64,000 nucleotides of DNA, from IMG/VR virus record IMGVR_UViG_3300037140_000076, positions 48,375-112,374 of that record. One strand, given 5' to 3'. Shown piece by piece: positions 47,817-57,123 of this stretch (the first letter of the stretch is position 1; every line of letters begins with the position of its first letter). The translations under genes were made by a program, and so were the position numbers. The notes under the pieces were generated by a model that ran no database searches, was not told the origin of the DNA, and was given only the letters and a program-made list of their open reading frames with translations. The stretch is from a virus.

Positions 47817-48701
47817 ATGGAATCTAAGATTATCATTAAACAGGTAGCTAATCCTGATAACCCACAGTTATCAGTAAAGTACATTGGATCAAAAGAATAC
47901 GCTACTCCAAAACTAGGTAAAGACGGAAAAATAATTACAGGGTTTGATGAAAACTCTTATGAACTTTTAAGTGCTCAGGATAAGGACGATGAGACAGGCA
48001 AGGAAGCTAAAAAGAAACAAAACGCTATAAAAAAACTTAGGGAAGAACTTGAAAGACTTTTAAGTGTTTCGCTTACTACGGATTCTTCTTTTTGGAATGA
48101 ATTCTTTATAGTTCTTGAAGATGAAAGGGAACTTGATCCTTTGAATCCAAGAGATATTCTTCATGAGAAGTTTTTATTAGCCAATAAATATGTGGCTCCT
48201 TCTTTTGAAGCCGTTACAACTGATCCTGAATATTTTAATTGTTTATTTTATATTCATAGAGAAAAAGAAGAAACAGCAAAGAAGGCCCAGAGTGAACGTA
48301 AACTTGATAAAGCTACTTCAATTCTTTATGCTCTTAGTGAGGAAAATCCGAATAAGTTACAGCAAGTTAGTGCTGATATATTTGGTTATGATGCTCATGA
48401 GATTTCACCTGATACTGCTTATATTAAACTTAAAGAGTATTTAGAAAATTCTGATGAAACACTTCAGAAACAAAACATAGCTCGTTTCTTATTGACAGTT
48501 CAAAAGACTCCAGAAGAAATAGCAATAAAAAAGATTTTTGATAAAGCTTTAAAAAAGAGATTTGTTACTTCCAAAGGTAATGTGTTCCGTAGAGGAGATC
48601 TTATTTATGGAAATAATTATGATGAAGCTCTGGAGTTTTTAGGATCACCGGAAAACTCTGGTGAATTGATTTCCTTGCAGAAGCAAACGGATAAAGCCTA
48701 A
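47817..48701 (+). CDS. virion-region protein
   Basis: 294 residues, helical, Lys- and Glu-rich, no family recognised. It follows the capsid gene and overlaps nothing; probably structural or assembly-related. Confidence 0.5.
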   Translation: MESKIIIKQVANPDNPQLSVKYIGSKEYATPKLGKDGKIITGFDENSYELLSAQDKDDETGKEAKKKQNAIKKLREELERLLSVSLTTDSSFWNEFFIVLEDERELDPLNPRDILHEKFLLANKYVAPSFEAVTTDPEYFNCLFYIHREKEETAKKAQSERKLDKATSILYALSEENPNKLQQVSADIFGYDAHEISPDTAYIKLKEYLENSDETLQKQNIARFLLTVQKTPEEIAIKKIFDKALKKRFVTSKGNVFRRGDLIYGNNYDEALEFLGSPENSGELISLQKQTDKA

Positions 48702-48703
48702 AA

Positions 48704-49384
48704 ATGACAGTACAAGAATTATATAAGAGGTTTTTATTAATGCTTAATAAAAACGATACTAACGAAGGTATCAATATTGCACCAGGGGTGTTTGTACTTT
48801 TATATAACTCTGAAATGTTGAGATGGTTAGATGAGGAGTTAAAGAAGGATGAGGATAACATAGATGTAAATAAGATTGAATTTTTATATCAAGGTGATTT
48901 TCCTGTAGTTCCCGCTGGCCCTCCCGATAAAAGAAAAAAGTTCATTGAATTTACATTACCGGCTGATTTCTACCAACTTTATGGATCTTACTCTTATGCT
49001 GATAAAGGCAGATGTAAAGATGTTATAATTTGGAATTGGGAAAAGAAACCGGGCGAAAATATTGCTGCTCGTTCTGATGAAAACAGCAAACCTTCGTTTG
49101 ATTATCAGGAAGCTCCTTTTGTAGTTGGTGCTGATAAGATGAAGATTTATTTCGATGATTATATTGTTAAAGATACATTCATAAATTATTACAGAACAGC
49201 AAGAAAAATTGACATAAAAGGATACATTCATTTTGATGGAACGGCATCAGTGAATATTGATCCAGAGTTAGATGATGATCTAACAATGGAAATCCTTGAA
49301 AGAACAGTGTTGGAAGTGACTAGAGAAGTTGTAGATGCAGAAGGATTTCAACTTGCAAAAGACCGTAAAGACGAAGACTATTAA
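48704..49384 (+). CDS. putative head-tail connector protein
   Basis: 226 residues. TVQELYKRFLLMLNKNDTN and a C-terminal half with LTMEILERTVLEVTREVVD, the helix-bundle type of head-completion proteins. Inferred from position. Confidence 0.45.
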   Translation: MTVQELYKRFLLMLNKNDTNEGINIAPGVFVLLYNSEMLRWLDEELKKDEDNIDVNKIEFLYQGDFPVVPAGPPDKRKKFIEFTLPADFYQLYGSYSYADKGRCKDVIIWNWEKKPGENIAARSDENSKPSFDYQEAPFVVGADKMKIYFDDYIVKDTFINYYRTARKIDIKGYIHFDGTASVNIDPELDDDLTMEILERTVLEVTREVVDAEGFQLAKDRKDEDY

Positions 49385-49412
49385 GAATTTTAATAATTAA
49401 ATTTAGATTAAC

Positions 49413-51356
49413 ATGGGAAACGCTAAATCGTTTAGAGACGTATTTGTTGTAAACAATCCCGCTCTCTTAGGATCAGGTGCAAGTTCAGACGAATTGGCAA
49501 TCAGCCAAATCGGTATTTTTAACTATGACGTTAAAAAGGATCGTTTGTCAACAAGTGCTCCGAATTATAATGTAGATAAAGCTATTCAGCTTATTGTTGG
49601 TACTCCTGAAGTACCTACCAACTTGCTTGGTGCAGTAGCTGATGCAAGTAAAGTTTCTAAACCTATTAAAGGTAAGAAAATTACAAGTTGGAGCGGTCGT
49701 GCTGCTCAACGTGGTCAAACTCAGATCTTAACCCTTGGTTATGATGGTTTTGATACATTTAAGACGATTCGTTCTCATTGTAACGAACATAAAACCGTAT
49801 TTTTGAAATTGTCTGGTGGACCAATTGACCAGGGATTCCATACTGAAGGTCGTGGCCTGGTACGTGAATACTCTATATATAGTGGTTGCTGTGATGATTG
49901 CGGAGTTGATTGTGATAATGTATCTGCTGAACGTATGGCCGATGATTTAGTTTATCGGATCAATACTGACCCAATTTTATCTTTGGGTTCAGCTACAAAT
50001 CATCCTTACTCTCAAAAGAGCTTTACTAATAGATTAGTAAGAGCTAAAAAGATAACATCCTTGGCACCTCCCGTTCCAACTTCAACAGGTACTGGATACT
50101 TGTTACCAGTTTGTGATAACGGTGATGATACTTCTCTCGGTGCGGTTCAGGCTCAGTATCCTGGTGTACACATTAAAAGGCTAAATAGACTTGGTTCTAC
50201 CTCTACCTACGGGCAGATATTGCCATCTCTTTCTCCGGCTCCGGCTGCTTTTAATGATTCTGGTATTCCTATCATTACTGATTGTCCTACATGTCCTTCT
50301 GGATATACTGAAGTAAACGGACAATACGTTACTGAAGTTAGTCGTTTGGATGCTGGTAATGGTGCTGCTTTGATCGCAGTAGGTGCCGCTTATGGTGCTA
50401 CCGGTGTAACAGCCGTTGTTTCTCGTATAATTTATCAATTCGGTACTTCTACTTATATAATCGTTACTCCTTTTGAGATAACTTCTCCAATTGGAAGCGA
50501 CAGTATACTAGAACTTGGTTTTACTCGTAATAGTTGCGTGTTGACTACTCCGATTAGTATTCCTTGGAATGTCGGTGCTACTTTCGATGTATTTAGCAGA
50601 ACATATCAGATAACTTTAGAAGATAATGTTTGCGGAGTAAGCCGTTTGGCTGAACTTCAAACTGCTTATCCTGATCTCGTGATCACAGATAATGGCCCTG
50701 GTACTGGTGGTGGTGTATGCGTACACAACTTCTCTACCGTTGTATCTTCTAACTTTGTAGAACCTGGATGTCCAGCAGATGCTCCAATTTATATTCATCC
50801 GGATGCTTATCTGGGTATTTGTTGGAAACCAATCTTTACTCCTGAAACAGCTACAGTAGTTGGGGTTGTGGTTGAAGCTGCATATGTTGACTTAATTGCC
50901 AGCGAATGTGCATTCATCTTCTGGAGATATGATGCTGAACCTGTGTTCATTGAAATTTCTCAACATAGCCAGAACTATAATGACAATCCAACAATTTGTC
51001 ACGATGAATGGCCTACAACTGAGATCCAGCCTGTTAAGTTACCAATCGGTGTTGGTAGCCAGGTACGTGAAGAAGAAGCTTACTTCAAAGGATACGAAAG
51101 AAAGTACTGGGATATTAATCCTATCGTTCGTCAATATCAGGATTCTCTGTTACAGGCTGATCCGCTGAGATATTACGATCAGTACACAATAGCATTTGAA
51201 TTTGATTACCACGAATTCTGGTTCTCTGAAAAGTATACTGACAGCTATCGTGTTGAAGTATATTTCCCAGAAGGAACCGGTGGTGCATTCCAGAACGCAA
51301 TTAATTCATACGTTGCGAGTGTTGGAATTGACCTGGACCCTGTGGTTATTGTATAA
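49413..51356 (+). CDS. large virion structural protein
   Basis: 647 residues. Conserved-looking start (FRDVFVVNNPALLGSGASSD), a Cys cluster (YSGCCDDCGVDC) near 153-164 and a long beta-rich C-terminal part. Ends at a strong terminator. Probably a tail or head auxiliary protein. Confidence 0.55.
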   Translation: MGNAKSFRDVFVVNNPALLGSGASSDELAISQIGIFNYDVKKDRLSTSAPNYNVDKAIQLIVGTPEVPTNLLGAVADASKVSKPIKGKKITSWSGRAAQRGQTQILTLGYDGFDTFKTIRSHCNEHKTVFLKLSGGPIDQGFHTEGRGLVREYSIYSGCCDDCGVDCDNVSAERMADDLVYRINTDPILSLGSATNHPYSQKSFTNRLVRAKKITSLAPPVPTSTGTGYLLPVCDNGDDTSLGAVQAQYPGVHIKRLNRLGSTSTYGQILPSLSPAPAAFNDSGIPIITDCPTCPSGYTEVNGQYVTEVSRLDAGNGAALIAVGAAYGATGVTAVVSRIIYQFGTSTYIIVTPFEITSPIGSDSILELGFTRNSCVLTTPISIPWNVGATFDVFSRTYQITLEDNVCGVSRLAELQTAYPDLVITDNGPGTGGGVCVHNFSTVVSSNFVEPGCPADAPIYIHPDAYLGICWKPIFTPETATVVGVVVEAAYVDLIASECAFIFWRYDAEPVFIEISQHSQNYNDNPTICHDEWPTTEIQPVKLPIGVGSQVREEEAYFKGYERKYWDINPIVRQYQDSLLQADPLRYYDQYTIAFEFDYHEFWFSEKYTDSYRVEVYFPEGTGGAFQNAINSYVASVGIDLDPVVIV

Positions 51357-51377
51357 TAATTTATGATTTAGTTTTTG

Positions 51378-51425
51378 AGGCACTGTGGAAGTGGTATTTA
51401 ACCTGACCACAGTGCCTTTATTTTT
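51378..51425 (+). terminator. strong terminator
   Basis: AGGCACTGTGG/CCACAGTGCCT, 11 bp, followed by a T-rich run. Ends the capsid/virion unit. Confidence 0.85.
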
Positions 51426-51478
51426 AATATTATTTATTCATATTAAATTTTATCAGTTTTTAAAAAACTGTTCTAATT

Positions 51479-52183
51479 ATGCCAAAGATTATAGATTTTC
51501 CATCTCAGTTGCACTTTCATACGGATTCAAGACATTCAAGATTTTTAAAAGAACTTAAAAAGATTCTTATATTTTTAGGAGTTCCTTTTTCTGATCCGTG
51601 TTGTTCAAATAATCCAACACCTCCGGTATATCCAGTTTGTACAGATGATGTTACAATACTAGGAAATGGTTTACCAGGAAACTGTCTTCGTGTTGGTGTT
51701 CCACCTCCTTCATTTGGAGGACCATTTGCTAATTTTTATGGTTTGACAGCAGGAACCGGTAACGGTGGACCAACTGATTATGCTGCAACAGTTGCAGTTA
51801 AAACTTCAGCGGGTACAGGTAGAGTTCCATTTCCAAGAAATGGTGCAACTACAGGTGGTGCCGTTAACATTGATGGTTCAAGTTTCAGATTACCTAATAT
51901 AGGAATATATGAAGTTACTTTTGATGTACAAACTACTGAACCGGGTCAATTAGAACTTGAGCTTAATGGTGCTGATTTACCAGCAACTGCTACAGGTAAT
52001 CAGAACCCAACTTCTGGTGGACATCTATTCAGTGCTACATTTATTATTACAACTGTTGTAATAAATTCAGTATTGGCTGTAATTAATCCTGAAGGTAACT
52101 CACCTGCTTTGACAATTGTTCCGGCTTCCGGATCAAGCACTCATGCAAATGCTCAGAATTTGATCATTAGACAGATTGGATAA
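51479..52183 (+). CDS. fibre-like protein with BclA C-terminal domain
   Basis: 234 residues. Short N-terminus (DFPSQLHFHTDSRHSRF), Cys pair CCSNN, then from about 65 a BclA_C-type C1q/TNF-like trimerising domain: FYGLTAGTGNGGPTDYAAT, GTGRVPFPRNGATTGG, SSFRLPNIGIYEVTF, TEPGQLELELNG. This domain caps collagen-like spore and surface fibres. No collagen repeat here. Confidence 0.7.
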   Translation: MPKIIDFPSQLHFHTDSRHSRFLKELKKILIFLGVPFSDPCCSNNPTPPVYPVCTDDVTILGNGLPGNCLRVGVPPPSFGGPFANFYGLTAGTGNGGPTDYAATVAVKTSAGTGRVPFPRNGATTGGAVNIDGSSFRLPNIGIYEVTFDVQTTEPGQLELELNGADLPATATGNQNPTSGGHLFSATFIITTVVINSVLAVINPEGNSPALTIVPASGSSTHANAQNLIIRQIG

Positions 52184-52264
52184 TAATATTTTTAAGCAGA
52201 AGATGTATGGTTTGAGAATCCGTTTAACTTCTTCTCTGAACTATACAAAGCAAAAATAATTAAT

Positions 52265-52849
52265 ATGCCATTAGGATTATATCGTAATAATTTAGATTTT
52301 GAGATATTAGAAACTGGAAATCCATCAACATTAGTTTTTGTAGATTCTTCACAATATATCGAACCTCCTGATAGACCTCTCCTTGAGGTTTTTATCCCAG
52401 GGTATTCTAAATACCTACTCGTTAATATAATACCTAATCAGGTAAATACATTCAATTCTAGCACACTTAGATTATCAGAAGCTTTACGTATAAGTCATTT
52501 AACTATTCTTCCAGACGGAGTTTGGAATTTTAAATATAAGATTTGTCCTTATGAATATGTCTTTATTGAAAAGAGCATAATGAGAACAACGCTTATAAAT
52601 CAAAAATTGGATAGAGCATATAATGAAATTGATCTTGAAAGATGTACTGATAAAACAAGTACATTTATTTTAGATCAATTAACAAGGGTTCAAATTTTAA
52701 TTAGAGGATCAAAAGCTGTTGTGAGAAAGGATCAAAAAAGAGCTTCTGAATATTACAATCTGGCTGATAGATTGCTGGATCAGGTATTAGATAAATTTTG
52801 TAAAAATTGTAATCAATGGGGTGCTCAACTTGCGGCCAACAGGGAGTAA
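52265..52849 (+). CDS. virion-region protein
   Basis: 194 residues; acidic N-terminal half with beta strands, C-terminal helix. Ends FCKNCNQWGAQLAANRE and overlaps the next gene by 34 nt. Confidence 0.5.
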   Translation: MPLGLYRNNLDFEILETGNPSTLVFVDSSQYIEPPDRPLLEVFIPGYSKYLLVNIIPNQVNTFNSSTLRLSEALRISHLTILPDGVWNFKYKICPYEYVFIEKSIMRTTLINQKLDRAYNEIDLERCTDKTSTFILDQLTRVQILIRGSKAVVRKDQKRASEYYNLADRLLDQVLDKFCKNCNQWGAQLAANRE

Positions 52850-53145
52850 CGCCTGAACCTTATCAGTTTAAATATCATCCTCATATTCAGACACCGGTTG
52901 ATCCTCCAGTGGATGAAAATTGTGAATATACAACAAGTCAGCTTAATGTGTGGCTTTCTAAGTTAATTTGTTGTAAGGATACTGGTCTTTATGTTACATT
53001 AAAGATTAAGGCTTCAACGTTAAATAAATATTTGGGTATCGTAGGGTCGGCAATAAATTATAAATCCCATCCTTGTTGGTTTAAAAAAGAATTAGACAAT
53101 ATTGCGAATATAATAATTATTATTGAAAATAGTGGGAAATGTTAG
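52816..53145 (+). CDS. Cys-rich small protein
   Basis: 109 residues, MGCSTCGQQG at the start, a second Cys pair at ICCKD. CxxC openings recur in this block (54361, 55145), suggesting a shared zinc or disulfide feature of the fibre module. Confidence 0.5.
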   Translation: MGCSTCGQQGVTPEPYQFKYHPHIQTPVDPPVDENCEYTTSQLNVWLSKLICCKDTGLYVTLKIKASTLNKYLGIVGSAINYKSHPCWFKKELDNIANIIIIIENSGKC

Positions 53146-53324
53146 ATTTGAATCAAAAATTTATTTCATTAGCGGAGAGTGTGAGGGCAGAAGCTCTTTA
53201 TGATATGGCTTTTATTATTAGCGCGAATGAATTTCATTCATTAGACTTTTTTAAAGAACTATCTGATCAACGTAATTTAAACTTTAACATCTATACAAAT
53301 CATATACAGAATGCTCCTTTGTGA
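53139..53324 (+). CDS. small hypothetical protein
   Basis: 61 residues, helical, between two overlapping genes (7 and 14 nt overlap). Confidence 0.4.
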   Translation: MLDLNQKFISLAESVRAEALYDMAFIISANEFHSLDFFKELSDQRNLNFNIYTNHIQNAPL

Positions 53325-54345
53325 TAAAGCTAAATATAATTGTGGATTAATAGTTCCTTCATCTTGTGTTCCTTATACAGGGACAGATTTGACCGTATTA
53401 AGAGATCCTTCCTTATTACCTTGTAATGCAAACATTAATGAAGTTATAGGAGTTTTTGATTTTATTTTAAAAGAAGTTATAGATGGTAATGATCTTACAA
53501 ATTTAAATGCAAGATGTTTAGCTTTTACTCCTTCTATTGTAAAAATAAATCAACTTCATCAAATTGAAATTGATCAGATTTGTGCTAATACTGCGTCCTT
53601 ATCTTCGTTACAAACACAATTTAATGATTTAAATATTGGAACAGAGCCTATACAAATAAATTTGTTGTGTTTAACTCCGGCTGCTGCTGCTTGTTTGACA
53701 CCACCTAATACTTATCCATTAATTGCTGTATTAAATACAATAGTTAATGAAATTTGTACATTAATAACAGACGTTGCAGATATTTCAATACCTCAAATTT
53801 GTACAGACGGTGTTACAATACTGGGAAATGGTACACTAGGTAACTGTCTTCGTACAGGAACCGTTCCTCCTTCTTCTCTTCCGTTTGCTGATTTCTTTGG
53901 ATTAACAGCAGGAACGGGGAATGTTGGACCGACTGATTATCCGTCAACTATTCCGGTTAAAACGGGTGTTGGTACTGGTAGGATTCCATTTCCAAGAAAT
54001 GGAGCAACCATTGCTGGTGCGGCTACAAGAATTGATTCGTCAAGTTTTACGTTACCTAACGTTGGAACTTACGAAATCATATTCTCAGTTCATACAACAG
54101 AACCAGGTCAGTTGCAAGTTGAATTGAATGGCGTTGATATAGCAGAATCGGTTACTCCGAACATGAATCCAACTGCGGGTGGACATCCTATGTTTGGTTA
54201 TATTATTGTTACGACTACTTTACCAAATGAAATAGTAGCAATAGTTAATGCTGACGGTAATTCAACAGCTTTGACAATTACTCCTCCTAATGGGGCAAAC
54301 ACTCATGCGAACGCACAAAGATTAATAATTAAACAAATTGCCTAA
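53311..54345 (+). CDS. second fibre-like protein with BclA C-terminal domain
   Basis: 344 residues. N-terminal 180 residues form a unique helical/Cys region (MLLCDKAKYNCGLIV...); from about 186 it repeats the arrangement of the protein at 51479: ICTDGVTILGNGTLGNCLR, FFGLTAGTGNVGPTDY, TGRIPFPRNGATI, SSFTLPNVGTYEI. A duplicated C-terminal module on a different stalk. Confidence 0.7.
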   Translation: MLLCDKAKYNCGLIVPSSCVPYTGTDLTVLRDPSLLPCNANINEVIGVFDFILKEVIDGNDLTNLNARCLAFTPSIVKINQLHQIEIDQICANTASLSSLQTQFNDLNIGTEPIQINLLCLTPAAAACLTPPNTYPLIAVLNTIVNEICTLITDVADISIPQICTDGVTILGNGTLGNCLRTGTVPPSSLPFADFFGLTAGTGNVGPTDYPSTIPVKTGVGTGRIPFPRNGATIAGAATRIDSSSFTLPNVGTYEIIFSVHTTEPGQLQVELNGVDIAESVTPNMNPTAGGHPMFGYIIVTTTLPNEIVAIVNADGNSTALTITPPNGANTHANAQRLIIKQIA

Positions 54346-54360
54346 TTAAAGTTATATACT

Positions 54361-55131
54361 ATGTGGAACAATAATAATGGATTTTTACATTGCGACTCTT
54401 GTGGTGGAAGAGGATGTGATCGTTGCCGTGGAAGTTATCCCTTTCCTGCTGAACCGTGTAGTCCACGTTTTTCATCATGTGGTAATGATGGATGTCCAAT
54501 TTTATTAGATACTTCTTGTTCTATTTATCATAAAAATAAGAATCAAATTTCAGGTTTAATTAATTTGAATTTACCAAACGGATCTACTCTTCAATTAATA
54601 CTTGAAACTATTGATGCTCAGTTAGGAAGCCTAAATGTTAATAATTGGAATATTCCTTTCTTAAGATCTGTTCCCTATACTATAAATAATTTGCCACAAT
54701 TTGCTGGTGCCGTGGATAGTGAATTTTCATTAATCGCTGGACAGATCACTACTTTACAAGCTGATGTAAATATACCAAATACTTCTACAGATACTTCTAC
54801 TGTTCATTTTGTTTTAACGGGAACACTAAGTAGAAATATAAGTGCAGATGTAAAAGTATCGGCTGTAGCAGGTAATCAATTATCTATTCAACCGGATGGA
54901 TTGTTCTCCCAGGCTCAAAATCTATCAATAGACTACATAGCCAAGACCTTGACCATTACAGACGGCAATACAGTAGACTTTTCATCTATTGTTAATGGTA
55001 ATGCTGGCTTCTTAGGAAACTTTACGGGATCTGATCCAACGGCTACTGACGGACAATATTGGTATAGAACAGATACTACTCAATTGAAAATAAAAGTAGG
55101 TGGAGTTGTGAAAATAATAACCATAAGCTAA
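54361..55131 (+). CDS. fibre/adaptor protein with CxxC N-terminus
   Basis: 256 residues. N-terminal CDSCGGRGCDRCRG zinc-knuckle-like repeat, then a module with DTSCSIYHKN, LINLNLPNGSTLQ, ETIDAQLG, and later DTSTVHFVLTG and NQLSIQPDGLF. The same module begins the next protein. C-terminus ends in a short strand repeat (GFLGNFTGSDPTATDGQYW). Confidence 0.6.
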   Translation: MWNNNNGFLHCDSCGGRGCDRCRGSYPFPAEPCSPRFSSCGNDGCPILLDTSCSIYHKNKNQISGLINLNLPNGSTLQLILETIDAQLGSLNVNNWNIPFLRSVPYTINNLPQFAGAVDSEFSLIAGQITTLQADVNIPNTSTDTSTVHFVLTGTLSRNISADVKVSAVAGNQLSIQPDGLFSQAQNLSIDYIAKTLTITDGNTVDFSSIVNGNAGFLGNFTGSDPTATDGQYWYRTDTTQLKIKVGGVVKIITIS

Positions 55132-55144
55132 ATTAATTAAAGAT

Positions 55145-56524
55145 ATGTGCTCAATTTGTGGACGGCCTGATTATGTAAGATGTGATTGTCAAAGCGCACA
55201 GCCTTTTTGTGACCAGTGTGCTGAGGATAGTGTATGTCTTGATAAATTAGATTCAGCATGTCTTATATATCATTTTGGTAATCCTGCTTTACCTACTCGT
55301 CTTATTAATTTAGATTTACCTAACGGATCATCTGCTCAAACAATATTTGAAGCTATAGATGCAGCACTCGGTAGATCTGGAAGTGGCCCATTATCATCAA
55401 CCGATACTAATGCGATTCATCTATTATTAGACGGCCCAGGTAATCGTCATATAACTGCTACTTTAATTCTTTCTGCACAATCAGGAAATACCGCTGTAAT
55501 AAACAGTGATGGTTTATTTGTTCCTCTCCCAAATAATTTATATAAGGTTCAAGTTGATGGAAGTCACATTCCATATTATCTTGAAGATGCTCTTATTGGA
55601 GGAACTGATGGAATTGTATCTCTTAGTTTTGAACCATCAAACGGAATATTGTTTGGATTACCGTCAATAAATATGACGGCTGTTGTAGATGCTATAACAG
55701 GAAATCAGGCATTGATAGATTCTTTGTCGGGTTCTATACTAAATGATCTATTAAATAATCCTTCATATTTCTCTCAATTACTGGGTGCAATTGAAACTGG
55801 TATATTAAATGATCCTAATTTCATTACTGCTCTTACTCAGGCTATCTTGAATAACCCGGCAGCTAAAGCACTGCTTTGTAGCGAACTTGAAGCTTGTCTT
55901 AATCCAACAGGAAGCACTTGTAATGCCCCTATAATTACTGATGCAACAACAATGATTTCAAGTACCGGAGTTACTGTTGTATTGACTATTACTTACACAG
56001 ATGCTTCTCCATTACCTGATGACGGATACTTAGTATTCTATAGAAAGTTTGGAAGCTTGGGTGCATATACATCTGCTGGACCATTCCCTAATAGTTCAAG
56101 CCCGATTATAATACCTGGACTTTCTCCTTCCGATTATGAAGGTTATGTGGAATCTGATTGTGATGGATCATTCAGTAGTGGTGCAACATTTGTAACAAAT
56201 GATTATTATAATGTTGATATAACAAATGATCTTCCAAATCTGGTTATAACAAACGTCACTGGAATAGGAGGCTTCACATTTAGTGGACCGGTGGGCGTAG
56301 GTGGAAGAGATACAGGCGTTCATACAGGATTTACAGGAATTATTCAGGTTACCACAACAGGAACCGCTGCAATAACTGGAAATCTAGCCCTTGTTAAGAA
56401 TGGTGTAGTTGTAGATTGTATAAATATAACTGCAAGTAGTACCCCAGGAACCTTGACGTTTACTTCACAGACATTCCTTTCTACCGATCTTATACAGATT
56501 GAGCTTAATACAGGAACTTGTTAA
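55145..56524 (+). CDS. fibre/receptor-binding-like protein, paralogue of upstream gene
   Basis: 459 residues. CSICGRPDYVRCDC start, then DSACLIYHFGN, LINLDLPNGSSAQ, EAIDAALG, DTNAIHLLLDG, AVINSDGLF, i.e. the same N-terminal module as the protein at 54361. The C-terminal half has an Fn3-like segment (VVLTITYTDASPLPDDGYLV) and a second beta domain. Different C-termini on a common base suit virion attachment of alternative tips. Confidence 0.6.
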   Translation: MCSICGRPDYVRCDCQSAQPFCDQCAEDSVCLDKLDSACLIYHFGNPALPTRLINLDLPNGSSAQTIFEAIDAALGRSGSGPLSSTDTNAIHLLLDGPGNRHITATLILSAQSGNTAVINSDGLFVPLPNNLYKVQVDGSHIPYYLEDALIGGTDGIVSLSFEPSNGILFGLPSINMTAVVDAITGNQALIDSLSGSILNDLLNNPSYFSQLLGAIETGILNDPNFITALTQAILNNPAAKALLCSELEACLNPTGSTCNAPIITDATTMISSTGVTVVLTITYTDASPLPDDGYLVFYRKFGSLGAYTSAGPFPNSSSPIIIPGLSPSDYEGYVESDCDGSFSSGATFVTNDYYNVDITNDLPNLVITNVTGIGGFTFSGPVGVGGRDTGVHTGFTGIIQVTTTGTAAITGNLALVKNGVVVDCINITASSTPGTLTFTSQTFLSTDLIQIELNTGTC

Positions 56525-56572
56525 TAAATTAAAAGGACTGAGTTTTGTTGGTTTTTTCTCAGCACTCTTTCT

Positions 56573-56602
56573 ATCCCGGTTTCTACCGGGATTTTTGTTT
56601 TT
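56573..56602 (+). terminator. rho-independent terminator
   Basis: ATCCCGG-TTTCTA-CCGGGAT followed by TTTTG-TTTTT. Confidence 0.8.
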
Positions 56603-56624
56603 ATGAAATATTGTATTATATTTA
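56594..56624 (+). promoter_or_regulatory. promoter of HNH gene
   Basis: TTTG (56594-56597), 19 nt, TATATTTA (56617-56624); ATG 4 nt later. The -33 box lies in the T-tract of the terminator. Confidence 0.6.
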
Positions 56625-56628
56625 CATT

Positions 56629-57060
56629 ATGGAACAATGGAAGGACATAAAGGGTTATGAGGGTTTATATAAAATTAGTAGTCATGGAAGAGTAAAATCT
56701 TTGAAATTTAATAAAAAACGAATATTAAAATTTTGTTATGCTGGTGATGGTCGTTATTTAAAAGTTATATTGTTTAATAATGGAAAATTAAAAGGTTTTA
56801 GAATTCATAGATTAGTAGCGGAAACGTTTATTTCTAATTTTGAAAATAAATTAGAAGTTAATCATAAAGATGGAAACGCTTTTAATAATAATGTATCTAA
56901 TTTGGAATGGGTTACGCATAAAGAAAATATACATCATTCGAGACATATAAGTAAAAGTGGTGCTGTAATTTCTGTTAAAAAGATTAAATTGTTACATTTT
57001 AAAAATCCTAATTTAATATTACAAGATTTTGTTAATTTATTGATAAATAATTGTAATTAA
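56629..57060 (+). CDS. HNH homing endonuclease (NUMOD4-HNH)
   Basis: 143 residues from ATG 56629; the longer frame to 56545 runs through the terminator. NUMOD4 (QWKDIKGYEGLYKISSHG, 3-20), HNH_3 core (EVNHKDGNAFNNNVSNLEW, about 83-101). Inserted in a terminator-promoter boundary between the fibre genes and the phosphoesterase. Confidence 0.85.
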   Translation: MEQWKDIKGYEGLYKISSHGRVKSLKFNKKRILKFCYAGDGRYLKVILFNNGKLKGFRIHRLVAETFISNFENKLEVNHKDGNAFNNNVSNLEWVTHKENIHHSRHISKSGAVISVKKIKLLHFKNPNLILQDFVNLLINNCN

Positions 57061-57076
57061 TTTTTGTTATAAATTC

Positions 57077-57106
57077 TTTGTTTTACCGATAATTGTATTA
57101 TATTTG
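57077..57106 (+). promoter_or_regulatory. promoter of metallophosphoesterase gene
   Basis: TTTG (57077-57080), 18 nt, TATATTTG (57099-57106); preceded by a palindrome half-site (TTTTTGTTATAAA, 57061-57073). Confidence 0.6.
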
Positions 57107-57123
57107 TATAAAATGTGTCCATT

